Assembly (NCBI GenBank): GCA_030024065.1
Contig: JASEIE010000203.1
Coordinates: 1-7,432, forward strand
Direction: 5' to 3'
Source: Thermodesulfobacteriota bacterium
Lineage (GTDB): Bacteria; Desulfobacterota; BSN033; UBA1163
Length of the DNA stretch: 7,432 nt
Under the pieces are notes generated by a model. It searched no databases and was not told where the DNA came from. It saw only the letters and a program-made list of their open reading frames with translations. A program made the translations under genes and the position numbers. Positions 1 to 6,546 of this stretch are shown here, in pieces (within the stretch, counting starts at the first letter, position 1; every line of letters begins with the position of its first letter).

Positions 1-1
1 T

Positions 2-775
2 TCCTTTACCCTGTTTGAGGCTTCCCGAAACAGAGATATCTATTTTGACCTGACACGGGTTCCGGAGGAGAAGTGGAACCATTATCCGCTCAATTTCCTC
101 AGGCGATCGAAATTTCCCTTCCGGGATCGTCCCTTTCTGGTCTCGCCGGCGGTCCATTTTTGTATGGGAGGAGTTGAGATTGATGAGAACGGAAGGACCG
201 CCCTCCCCGGACTCTATGCAGCAGGAGAGGTGGTCTGGGGAGTCCACGGAGCCAATCGCCTTGGAGGAAATGCCCTGACCGAATGCGCAGTCTTCGGGAC
301 TTTGGCCGGTCAATCCGCCTCAGAATATGCAAGGGAAAGAGAACCCGATCTTTTTTCTGAACCATCCAGGAGAAGATGGGAGAGGAAAGCGGGAGGTTAC
401 CTGAGAAAGAGCAGGGGGTCCTTCGATCCTCCCACACACCTTCTCAAAGATCTGAAGATTCTGGCCTGGAAATATGCAGGACCGATTCGGGAAGAGAGTT
501 CATTGAAGGAGGGGCTCGAGCGGTTAGCGTCGATAGGGAAAAGGATTGAGAAGGTCTATCCTGCCACCTTGAAGGATTTATTTAGGAAGAGAGATCTGGA
601 GAATGCGGCTCTTCTTTTAAAGGCTATCCTGAACGGGAGTTTGACTCGGCAAGAGAGCAGGGGTTCCTTCTTTCGTCAGGACTTTCCGGATCAGAATGAC
701 CGGGAGTGGCTGAAAAATACCTGCTATTGCCTTGAGAAGGGAGAACTCCAGATCACCCACCGACCCTGTGGCTAG
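2..775 (+). CDS. Succinate dehydrogenase/fumarate reductase family FAD flavoprotein, C-terminal part (5' end outside window)
   Basis: The frame is open from the left edge to TAG at 773-775, giving 257 residues; the N-terminal FAD-binding half lies outside the window. Seen: VSPAVHF.MGGV (near 140-175), then an LPGLYAAGE segment, then [11 protein letters not shown] (near 246-276). These are the substrate-site and FAD-contact blocks of the FrdA/SdhA/NadB/AprA superfamily. The His of the VHF block and the Arg of GANRLGG, known substrate-binding positions in fumarate reductases, are both kept. The tail matches the helical C-terminal domain (PF02910 type), including [12 protein letters not shown] followed by WLKN. 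The family interconverts succinate and fumarate or oxidises or reduces related acids, usually with an iron-sulfur partner. No such partner follows; the gene ends its transcription unit and converges on the next one 22 bp away. The family is clear, but the exact substrate is not, so no symbol is given. Confidence 0.88.
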   Translation, partial: SFTLFEASRNRDIYFDLTRVPEEKWNHYPLNFLRRSKFPFRDRPFLVSPAVHFCMGGVEIDENGRTALPGLYAAGEVVWGVHGANRLGGNALTECAVFGTLAGQSASEYAREREPDLFSEPSRRRWERKAGGYLRKSRGSFDPPTHLLKDLKILAWKYAGPIREESSLKEGLERLASIGKRIEKVYPATLKDLFRKRDLENAALLLKAILNGSLTRQESRGSFFRQDFPDQNDREWLKNTCYCLEKGELQITHRPCG

Positions 776-797
776 ATTTCTCCCTTATTAGAACCTT

Positions 798-1397
798 TCA
801 GGGATTATTTGACTGGCCCACATCAAACCATTCTGCGAGCATCGAGGCATAACCAGGGTCGAGATGGCAACTGGAGTAAAGGAATATTGTTCCGGTAGAG
901 GTTGTGGTCTGGGCAATGTCTTGATACTCTTCTTGACCAGACATTTTCCCCAAACAGACCAGAATTTCTTCTTGAGTTAAATCAAAAGGTGAAGCGGAGA
1001 AAATATCGATCGGAACGGGCTTCGGATACAGGGAAGAATTTTCTCGAACCATTTCTGCAATGAGCAGAAGGGGATCTTCTTCTCTACACAATAGGATTCT
1101 GATATACGGTTCACTCATACACTGCGAAGAATAATAACGTGGCAGACCATCCCTCCTGGGAAGTTCTCTTAAATCTGAGTTTCCTTCCATGGTTTTTTTA
1201 AGGATTGTTTCAAATTCACTTTCCTGCTCAGGTGGGTCTGACTTTAAAATTTTTTGGCCAATCAGTTCTTGAAAAATCTCTTTTTTTGAAATGAGCTGAC
1301 CTTCCTCACTTTTTTTATGAATCATATCGGCTACCGTTTGGCAGATTTCCTCCTCCATTCTTCTTTCCATTTTATCTGCTTTTTCATGAGCCATCAT
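798..1397 (-). CDS. Hypothetical protein, 199 residues, unknown family
   Basis: This is an intact frame with an ATG at 1397 preceded by a GAGGAAG ribosome site about five bases upstream; a second ATG follows immediately, so the start is uncertain by one codon. The first 45 residues or so are charged and look helical (many Glu, Lys and Met), with no signal peptide or membrane segment, so a cytoplasmic location is likely. The middle has a PRYYSSQ..SEPYIRILL segment. The C-terminus has alternating hydrophobic residues around TGTIFLYSS and a YASMLAEWFDV segment. I recognise no domain, catalytic motif or metal-binding cluster. The gene converges on the flavoprotein gene with only 22 bp between the stop codons. 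It lies downstream of the oxidoreductase remnant on the same strand and may once have shared an operon with it. By eye it is richer in A and T than the flavoprotein gene beside it. No function is assigned. Confidence 0.72.
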   Translation of the reverse strand: MMAHEKADKMERRMEEEICQTVADMIHKKSEEGQLISKKEIFQELIGQKILKSDPPEQESEFETILKKTMEGNSDLRELPRRDGLPRYYSSQCMSEPYIRILLCREEDPLLLIAEMVRENSSLYPKPVPIDIFSASPFDLTQEEILVCLGKMSGQEEYQDIAQTTTSTGTIFLYSSCHLDPGYASMLAEWFDVGQSNNP

Positions 1398-1424
1398 TTA
1401 TCTTCCTCTACCGGCAAACCATAA

Positions 1425-1448
1425 GGGGGGCAGAAAATACTGCCCCCC
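1425..1448. terminator. Perfect G/C-rich hairpin, possible terminator or leader structure
   Basis: GGGGGGCAG at 1425-1433 and CTGCCCCCC at 1440-1448 pair perfectly over 9 bp around a 6-base AAAATA loop. One further A-T pair (1424/1449) is possible. On the + strand the arm is followed by TATTTT, on the - strand by TTATGGTTT, so neither side has a strong uninterrupted U tract. No + strand gene lies upstream. The most natural role is to end - strand transcription coming from the oxidoreductase remnant, or to form a structured 5' leader 27 bases ahead of the 199-residue protein. The structure is certain; the role is inferred. Confidence 0.5.
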
Positions 1449-1455
1449 TATTTTA

Positions 1456-1687
1456 AAACCCTCCGGTTGCCCAAAAACCAATATCGAAACCGAGCGGGGG
1501 CACTGGAAAAGCCTTGCGGCGGCACCTTTTGGAGTTGGCCATGTGCGTTTCCAGGCAAAACCGGAACTTCAAGTAAAGTGATATCCTTTTTAACCCTTAA
1601 TTTTTAAAAATCCGCAATTGCAAGGATTTGGAAGTGCCCCTGCTCGGGTCCGATATTGCAACATCTGAGTAAATCCATTTGTAACCA
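1456..1687. other. Non-coding or decayed stretch with no confident gene
   Basis: This stretch lies between the oxidoreductase remnant and the hairpin ahead of the 199-residue gene, and holds no gene I can support. Short open frames exist on both strands. One on the - strand (ATG at 1542, TAA at 1453-1455, 29 codons) is very basic, with a CRRK cluster, and ends 4 bp before the G-rich hairpin. It has no clear ribosome site and probably is not expressed. Together with the truncated neighbour, this suggests decayed coding sequence or a dispersed intergenic element. Confidence 0.4.
1608..1629 (-). terminator. Weak hairpin plus T run downstream of the oxidoreductase remnant
   Basis: AAATCC (1608-1613) pairs with GGATTT (1624-1629) around a 10-base loop that contains the palindrome GCAATTGC. 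On the - strand the second arm runs straight into a short T run (around 1601-1611) followed by AAAAATT. It lies about 60 bases past the stop of the oxidoreductase remnant, where an intrinsic terminator would be expected. The stem has only two G-C pairs, so this is tentative. Confidence 0.3.
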
Positions 1688-2047
1688 TTAAGGCAAAAGA
1701 CCCTCCTTGCCCAGTTCATCGGAAACTTTTCCAAGTCCTGCTTTTCGATAGGCGTCAGATGTTGGAGCGCCTGTGGCCTGATCCCAGCCCATTTCTTCAT
1801 AATACATATCCATCGCCAGTTTCATGTCGTCTCTGTCCAGATGCGTTGTCCCCTTAGTGTATACAGGCCGGCGAGAAGCATCCTCGTAAACCCATTCCGG
1901 GATGGTATCATGCTGGGTGCGCATCTCCTTGGTTCCCATAGCCCGGAGGTTTTCTCTTTGTCGGATGGTGTCCCGCCTTCTCCCCAAGAAGCCAGGCAGC
2001 AAACAACCTCCCCTCACCCTGCCGTTATGTCTGATTTGAACTACGGA
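1688..2047 (-). pseudogene. Aldehyde:ferredoxin oxidoreductase (AOR family), C-terminal remnant, 5'-truncated
   Basis: The - strand frame is open from just inside an in-frame TAA (2048-2050) to a TAA at 1688-1690, about 119 codons. AOR-family proteins are roughly 600 residues, so only the C-terminal fifth is present. The recognisable part is the family's tail: HDTIPEWVYED, then a D.D.....MYYEEMGWD segment, then G.PT followed by an AGLG..S.EL block. This resembles the AOR C-terminal pattern of a DTLP-like motif, then YY..RGWD, G.PT and LGL. The family's tungstopterin and 4Fe-4S ligands lie upstream and are absent, so the piece cannot be a working enzyme. The only long start in frame is GTG at 2017, with no obvious ribosome site, and the broken end abuts the promoter of the divergent TAXI gene. 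AOR enzymes oxidise aldehydes to acids with ferredoxin; benzoyl-CoA reductase BamB belongs to the same family. Family assignment is good, but homology of the first 35 codons is uncertain. Confidence 0.72.
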
Positions 2048-2051
2048 TTAG

Positions 2052-2080
2052 AAAATTATTATTGACAACTATGGACAGAT
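2052..2080 (+). promoter_or_regulatory. Sigma70-like promoter for the stand-alone TAXI gene
   Basis: A perfect -35 box TTGACA (2052-2057) is followed after 17 bp by TATAAG (2075-2080), which matches the -10 consensus at five of six positions. Transcription would start near 2087, leaving a leader of about 40 bases before the ribosome site and start codon. No operator-like repeat is evident. This promoter position also argues against translation starting at the upstream ATG at 2062, which would lie inside it. Confidence 0.7.
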
Positions 2081-2127
2081 TTAATATAAGGAGGGGAAAT
2101 TTTTTACAATTTATGAAAGGAGGTATT

Positions 2128-3090
2128 ATGATGAGACGTATATTCACAATAGGAATCATCATGATCTTGGTTTTCGGCGTCTCTTCGGCATGGGCTCAGA
2201 AGGAAGTCCATTTATCCATTGCTACAGGAGGGAAAGGAGGAATTTATTACTCATTGGGTGGAGCAATGGCTGATATTTTATCTAAATACATTCCCTATGC
2301 TGATATTAGAGTAGAAGAGACAAAGGGTATTGTAAACAATTGCCTCCTGGTAAATACGGAAAAAGCAGACTTGGCCCTTGTCATGGTAGATATAGGATGG
2401 GACGCTTACCAGGGAAAAGGAAAATTTAAAGCAAAGATCCCCCTGAGAACTGTTGCCGTTCTCTATCCTAACAATATGCACATTGTAACATTGGGAGGCC
2501 TTAGCATTGAAAAAGTCACAGATTTAAAGGGGAAAAGGGTTTCTACCGGGGCCCCAGGAAGTGGAACCGAAGCGAAGAGTCTGAGGATTCTGGAGGCATA
2601 TGGATTGAATCCAGATATAGACATTGTGAGAGATAGATTGGGGCCGTCTGAATCGGCAGGTGCTTTAAAGGATAGGAAGATCGATGCTTATTTCTGGGAT
2701 GGAGGTCTTCCAACGGCATCTGTTACAGATTTAGGGGCAACACCGGGGATTAAAATTAAACTCATCGGCCACGGAGATGCGATTCCTAAGATGAGAGAAA
2801 AATATGGACCTGTTTATGTGCAAGGGATCATCCCTGCCAAAACCTATCCTGGACAGGATGTAGACGTTCCGATTGCTGTGGTCTGGAATCTTTTGGTTTG
2901 CAATGAGAAGACGAAAGGGGGCGCCGTCTATGATGTCGTTAAGACTCTCTTTGAGAACAAGACGAAGTTAGTTTCGGTCCATAGGGAGGCCAGATGGTTC
3001 TCACTGGAACGTCAAGCGGAAAGCTCTCCTATTCCATTTCATTCCGGGGCCATACGATACCTCGCAGAGAAAGGACTTAACATTAAATAA
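2128..3090 (+). CDS. TAXI family TRAP transporter solute-binding protein (stand-alone)
   Basis: A 320-residue periplasmic binding protein of the TAXI class, which captures a small organic anion and delivers it to a TRAP permease. The start at 2128 is chosen because AAAGGAGG (2116-2123) lies 4 bases upstream (7 bases from the adjacent ATG at 2131); a longer frame from 2062 would begin inside the promoter. Seen: a Sec signal peptide with two Arg, a hydrophobic core and probable cleavage after AWA (residue 23). The mature N-terminus has the family block IATGGKGGIYY (31-41), followed by DLKGKRVS.GAPGSGTE (132-148) and C-terminal PIPFHSGAI (301-309). Length is normal for the family. It has its own promoter, no permease on its strand, and converges on the permease of a complete TAXI operon. 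It is clearly diverged from the second binding protein at 5535-6527, so it is not a recent duplicate. The ligand is unknown. Confidence 0.93.
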   Translation: MMRRIFTIGIIMILVFGVSSAWAQKEVHLSIATGGKGGIYYSLGGAMADILSKYIPYADIRVEETKGIVNNCLLVNTEKADLALVMVDIGWDAYQGKGKFKAKIPLRTVAVLYPNNMHIVTLGGLSIEKVTDLKGKRVSTGAPGSGTEAKSLRILEAYGLNPDIDIVRDRLGPSESAGALKDRKIDAYFWDGGLPTASVTDLGATPGIKIKLIGHGDAIPKMREKYGPVYVQGIIPAKTYPGQDVDVPIAVVWNLLVCNEKTKGGAVYDVVKTLFENKTKLVSVHREARWFSLERQAESSPIPFHSGAIRYLAEKGLNIK

Positions 3091-3128
3091 TTATTCAATC
3101 TATAAAGAATCTGGAATTAAGGGATATG

Positions 3129-3168
3129 AAGGAGAAAAGGAAGCTATCGTCTTCAACTTTTTCTCCTT
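3129..3168. terminator. Hairpin between convergent genes, possible bidirectional terminator
   Basis: AAGGAGAAAA (3129-3138) pairs perfectly with TTTTCTCCTT (3159-3168), 10 bp. The 20-base loop contains an inner GAAG/CTTC stem. It lies 38 bp past the + strand TAXI stop and spans the stop codon of the - strand permease (3153-3155), so it is placed to end transcription from both sides. A/T tracts are inside the stem rather than after it, so efficiency is uncertain. Confidence 0.45.
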
Positions 3169-5015
3169 TGTAGAATGAATACCGTAAGTAGTAATATAAG
3201 CCCCACTATATTAGCCCAAAGATTCGGCCAAAAAAATCCTAAGGCAGCCAACCCTAACATGATCTGCTCAAAGATCGTGTTTTTTCTTTGGAGATATCTT
3301 TCAAGAAGGGAGGCAAAAGCTAAAAGCCCCAATGTTCCACTCACCACAGATTGTATGACCAGAGATGGAGAACCATCGAGCAGAAGAGGCGTATAGGCCA
3401 TGAGAATGGGTATGATATACAGTCCTTTGGCGATTTTCCAACTCACGAAGGCCGTCCTCATAGCATCGGCCCCCGCTATTCCTGCCCCAGCAAAGGCGGC
3501 AAGGGCTACGGGGGGAGTGACATTGGAGTCCTGGCTATACCAGAAGACGATCATATGGGCTGTAATCAATGCTATTCCCAGTTCCATAAGGGCCGGCCCT
3601 GCGAGTATGACAAGAACGATATAAGAGGCCGTCACCGGAAGTCCCATGCCTAAGAACAGGGAAGCAATGCCGACAAGTAAAATGGCAATGAGTTTTATCC
3701 CTCCTGACAATGAAAGCACCAGACTTGAAAACTTGAGTCCGAGTCCGGTAAGCCCTACAATCCCCACGATAATTCCGGCGCACGCACAGGCCACCGAAAC
3801 CATTGCTGCATTCTTCGCTCCCTTTTCAAGAAGCCTCAGGATTGCCAGAATACCTATTCTCGTTTCCTTTCGGATCATACCCACCAAAAGAACTGTGATG
3901 ACCCCCATAAACCCAACCCTCATAGGACTGTAATCTGCCATGAGAAAATAAATAAGCACTCCTATGGGAATGAGGAACTGGAAACCATTCTTTATGACAT
4001 CGGACAATATCGGGAGATCCTTAGCATCCATCCGTTTCATGCCCGCCTTTTTTGCTTCGATGTGGACAAAGCAATAAACGACGAAGTAATACATGATGGC
4101 GGGTATTAACGCAATCTTAACGATTTGAAGATAAGGCGTATTGGTAAATTCCGCCATTAAGAAGGCTCCTGCCCCCATGATCGGGGGCATGAGTTGACCT
4201 CCTGTGGAGGCGGCTGCTTCTATACCGCCAGCGACATGGGGTTTGTAACCCGTATTCTTCATCATGGGTATGGTAAAGGAACCAGTGGTGACTACGTTGG
4301 CCACAGAACTGCCAGAAATCGATCCCAAAAATCCGCTGGCGATAACCGCTGTCTTGGCAGGTCCGCCCACCATCCGGCCAGTTAGAGCATAAGCCAGCTT
4401 TGTGAAAAAAGCGCCCCCGCCCGTTCCCTCGAGAAAAGAACCAAACAGGATGAAAATGAAGACAAAGGTAGCAGCAACCCCTAAGGGGAGGCCGAAGATT
4501 CCCTCGGTTGTCAAATACAACTGCCCTATGATTCGATGGAAATCATACCCCTTGTGAGCCAGGAAACCGGGCATGAAGGGTCCCCAATAGGCATAGAAAA
4601 TAAAGACAAGAGATATGATGGCCATCCCCAGGCCAATGACCCTCCGAGTCGCCTCTATGACCAGAAGGGTAGTCACGATCCCCATCGCTATATCGAGAGT
4701 GGTCCATTCCCCCTGTCTCTCTATGATCTGGTCGAAAAATACCAGGATATATAGGATTACGGTGAAAGAGAGAGCGAAGAGGAACAGATCAAAGAGGAGG
4801 TATCTATCAAACCGCTCTCTTGACGCCTTCCTGGAAAGAGGATAATAGAGATAGACAAAAGCCAATATCAACATGAGGTGGATGCACCGCTGAAGCATGG
4901 CCGTAAGGGCGCCAAGGCCAGCGGTATACAGTTGAAAAAGAGAAAGGGATATCGCAATTCCCGAACCCACATAAGCGAGTATCCCTCTGATGTTCCTCAT
5001 ACGTTCCACGTTCAC
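3153..5015 (-). CDS. TRAP transporter fused permease, 4TM/12TM (DctQ-DctM fusion type)
   Basis: A 620-residue inner-membrane protein, the usual size for TAXI-type fused TRAP permeases, which drive uptake of the bound organic anion with an ion gradient. Seen: strongly hydrophobic segments along most of the length. The N-terminal ~150 residues form the small DctQ-like part (segments near 13-33, 45-60, 73-94, 108-142). The DctM-like part begins near 165. It carries the signature GSISGSSVANVVTTGSF (231-247), ASTGGQLMPPIMGAGAF (269-285), GMGLPVTASYI (456-466) and SNVTPPVALAAFAGAGIAG (497-515), the paired half-repeats of the large subunit. The start is GTG at 5015, because an in-frame TAA lies two codons upstream. 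The nearest GGAGGAG (5031-5037) is 15 bases away, unusually far, and the preceding gene stops at 5023-5025, so reinitiation is likely. An ATG at 4998-5000 is an alternative start. It is the last gene of the four-gene operon. Confidence 0.94.
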   Translation of the reverse strand: MNVERMRNIRGILAYVGSGIAISLSLFQLYTAGLGALTAMLQRCIHLMLILAFVYLYYPLSRKASRERFDRYLLFDLFLFALSFTVILYILVFFDQIIERQGEWTTLDIAMGIVTTLLVIEATRRVIGLGMAIISLVFIFYAYWGPFMPGFLAHKGYDFHRIIGQLYLTTEGIFGLPLGVAATFVFIFILFGSFLEGTGGGAFFTKLAYALTGRMVGGPAKTAVIASGFLGSISGSSVANVVTTGSFTIPMMKNTGYKPHVAGGIEAAASTGGQLMPPIMGAGAFLMAEFTNTPYLQIVKIALIPAIMYYFVVYCFVHIEAKKAGMKRMDAKDLPILSDVIKNGFQFLIPIGVLIYFLMADYSPMRVGFMGVITVLLVGMIRKETRIGILAILRLLEKGAKNAAMVSVACACAGIIVGIVGLTGLGLKFSSLVLSLSGGIKLIAILLVGIASLFLGMGLPVTASYIVLVILAGPALMELGIALITAHMIVFWYSQDSNVTPPVALAAFAGAGIAGADAMRTAFVSWKIAKGLYIIPILMAYTPLLLDGSPSLVIQSVVSGTLGLLAFASLLERYLQRKNTIFEQIMLGLAALGFFWPNLWANIVGLILLLTVFILQRRKS

Positions 5016-5022
5016 GGTTTAT

Positions 5023-5532
5023 TCATCCATCTCCTCCGGTCAACTTTACAACGTGTAAAAAAAACCAGGGATACGTCTTTATCTTTACCTCCACAAGATT
5101 CCCCTCGGCCCGATCGGTCAGGTTGATCCTTTTTCCCCTCACGGATAGAATATGATCCACTCCACGAGAGCCGATCCTTAAAAGGAACTTTCCCAGGACT
5201 TTATCCACCTCTTTGATCTTGATCCATCCTTCCTCACTCACGACATACCCATGTCCCTCCCAATGTCCCATGCCTGCTCCAAACAGGCGAAAATAAGTTT
5301 CATGGAGCATGATTCCCTTCCCCCATTTTACCTTATAAACCTCACAAACTGGTTTTCGATCCACGGAATGGGTATAACAAATCTCAAAGCGATCGTGCCA
5401 TGTCAAAGGGAGGGTCAATAATCTTCCTCCTCCTTTAACATCCTCTATCACCAACCAAGGCATTGGTATAAAAAGGAGGATGACCACCCCAACGATGAAG
5501 GATCCAATAATCATCCTCCTCATTTTCCACAT
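5023..5532 (-). CDS. DUF1850 domain-containing protein of the TRAP locus
   Basis: A 169-residue protein with one N-terminal hydrophobic segment (about 8-25, after MRR), suggesting an uncleaved membrane anchor or signal peptide with a periplasmic domain. Diagnostic DUF1850 blocks are visible: FEICYTHSVDRKPVCEVYKV (49-68) and FRLFGAGMGH (81-90). DUF1850 proteins are repeatedly found beside fused TAXI-TRAP permeases, exactly as here; their job is not established, and an accessory role in transport is inferred from position only. The ATG at 5532 lies 2 bp after the stop of the binding-protein gene with almost no ribosome site of its own, which indicates translational coupling. ATGs at codons 4 and 7 are possible alternatives but have no better-placed site. 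The stop lies 7 bp before the permease start, and the last codons contain the GGAGGAG sequence that may serve the permease. Confidence 0.87.
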   Translation of the reverse strand: MWKMRRMIIGSFIVGVVILLFIPMPWLVIEDVKGGGRLLTLPLTWHDRFEICYTHSVDRKPVCEVYKVKWGKGIMLHETYFRLFGAGMGHWEGHGYVVSEEGWIKIKEVDKVLGKFLLRIGSRGVDHILSVRGKRINLTDRAEGNLVEVKIKTYPWFFLHVVKLTGGDG

Positions 5533-5534
5533 CT

Positions 5535-6527
5535 TTATTTCTTAGGCAATAAACGGTCGGGAATTTTGAGGCCCAATTCGCGATAATATTTGACCGCACC
5601 CGGATGGAATGGAATCGGCGCCGCCAAGACTGCATTTTCAGGCGTGGTGTACTTCGCAAAGGGGTGGATCTTTTCCAAATAGCCCCGGTGCTGAAATACC
5701 GCTTTCACCAATTGATAGATGAGGTCTTCAGGCATATCGGCATTACAGATGACCGTATTCCAGACGGAAGGATTACTCACAGGATAATCCTGCCCTCTAT
5801 AAATACCAGGGGGCATCACAAAAGGGGAATAGAACGGGTACGCCTCCACGATTTTTTTAATATCCGCGTCGCTAAAAGAGATCACCACGATATCCCTCGT
5901 GGTTGCAAGATCCATGATTGATGAAGTGGGGGCGGCCACGTCCCATATGCCCACATCGATCGTTCCATCTCTCAGGGCGTGGGCCTGCTCTGTGAAAGAA
6001 AGACGGTAAACTTTGAAGTCATCATAAGATATCCCCAAGGCTTTAAAGACAAGATTCGTTTTAAATTCAGTGCCGCTTCCAGGCGCCCCCACAGACACGC
6101 GTTTGCCCTTCAGGTCATAAACAGTCTTTATCCCGGAGTCCTTCAAAGCGACCACATGGTAATGGTGGGGGTACATCTCAAACATGGATAGAATCTTTTG
6201 AGGTCTTCCTTTAAACCGCCCCTCGGCGTAAAAGGCTTGATAAGCTGCATCGTTCATGACTTCACCAATGAGGCTTTCACCTCGGTGAACCAAACGGATA
6301 TTTTCCACCGAGGCCCCGGTAACCTCGGCTACCGCCTGCACACCCGGGACATACCTGGTCCATATCTCAGCCAGGCCTCCCCCGTAAGGGTAATATACCC
6401 CTCCCGTTCCGCCGGTGGCAATGGAGATATATTTCACTTTAGCTTCCGACGGGCTGGCCCCTAACCCTAAGCCCAACAAGGTTATTTGGATCATCATTAA
6501 AAAAATCGTTATGGTGCGGTGTCTCAT
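5535..6527 (-). CDS. TAXI family TRAP transporter solute-binding protein (operon copy)
   Basis: A 330-residue periplasmic binding protein, the extracytoplasmic partner of the fused permease encoded two genes downstream. The start at 6527 is fixed by AAAGGAGG seven bases upstream; extension to a TTG at 6557 would overlap the preceding gene and ignore this site. Seen: a signal peptide (basic MRHR, hydrophobic 6-23, probable cleavage after SEA at 29), then SIATGGTGGVYYPYGGG (35-51), DLKGKRVSVGAPGSGTEFK (138-156), SVWNTVICN (254-262) and PIPFHPGAVKYY (304-315). These shared blocks place it in the same family as the + strand protein at 2128-3090, but the central region differs widely (for example around 72-130), so a different ligand is plausible. 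The gene is second in the operon, 19 bp after the lipoprotein gene and 2 bp before the DUF1850 gene. The ligand is unknown. Confidence 0.95.
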   Translation of the reverse strand: MRHRTITIFLMMIQITLLGLGLGASPSEAKVKYISIATGGTGGVYYPYGGGLAEIWTRYVPGVQAVAEVTGASVENIRLVHRGESLIGEVMNDAAYQAFYAEGRFKGRPQKILSMFEMYPHHYHVVALKDSGIKTVYDLKGKRVSVGAPGSGTEFKTNLVFKALGISYDDFKVYRLSFTEQAHALRDGTIDVGIWDVAAPTSSIMDLATTRDIVVISFSDADIKKIVEAYPFYSPFVMPPGIYRGQDYPVSNPSVWNTVICNADMPEDLIYQLVKAVFQHRGYLEKIHPFAKYTTPENAVLAAPIPFHPGAVKYYRELGLKIPDRLLPKK

Positions 6528-6546
6528 GTTCTTGCCTCCTTTCAAG

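Noticed and set aside
99..437. - strand frame opposite the flavoprotein
   Set aside because: It is Arg- and Pro-rich shadow sequence opposite a clearly homologous + strand coding region.
776..797. Terminator between the convergent flavoprotein and unknown gene
   Set aside because: The 22 bp gap contains no convincing inverted repeat or T tract.
1597..1800. 67-residue - strand frame overlapping the oxidoreductase remnant
   Set aside because: Its first half is the remnant read in another frame and its second half is spacer. It has no family resemblance.
2062..2127. N-terminal extension of the + strand TAXI protein from the ATG at 2062
   Set aside because: It starts inside the predicted promoter, has no ribosome site, and would put 22 residues before a standard signal peptide. 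AAAGGAGG just upstream of 2128 fixes the start there.
3351..4845. Several + strand frames of 60-100 residues opposite the permease
   Set aside because: They are antisense shadows of the permease's conserved membrane segments and show no signals of their own.
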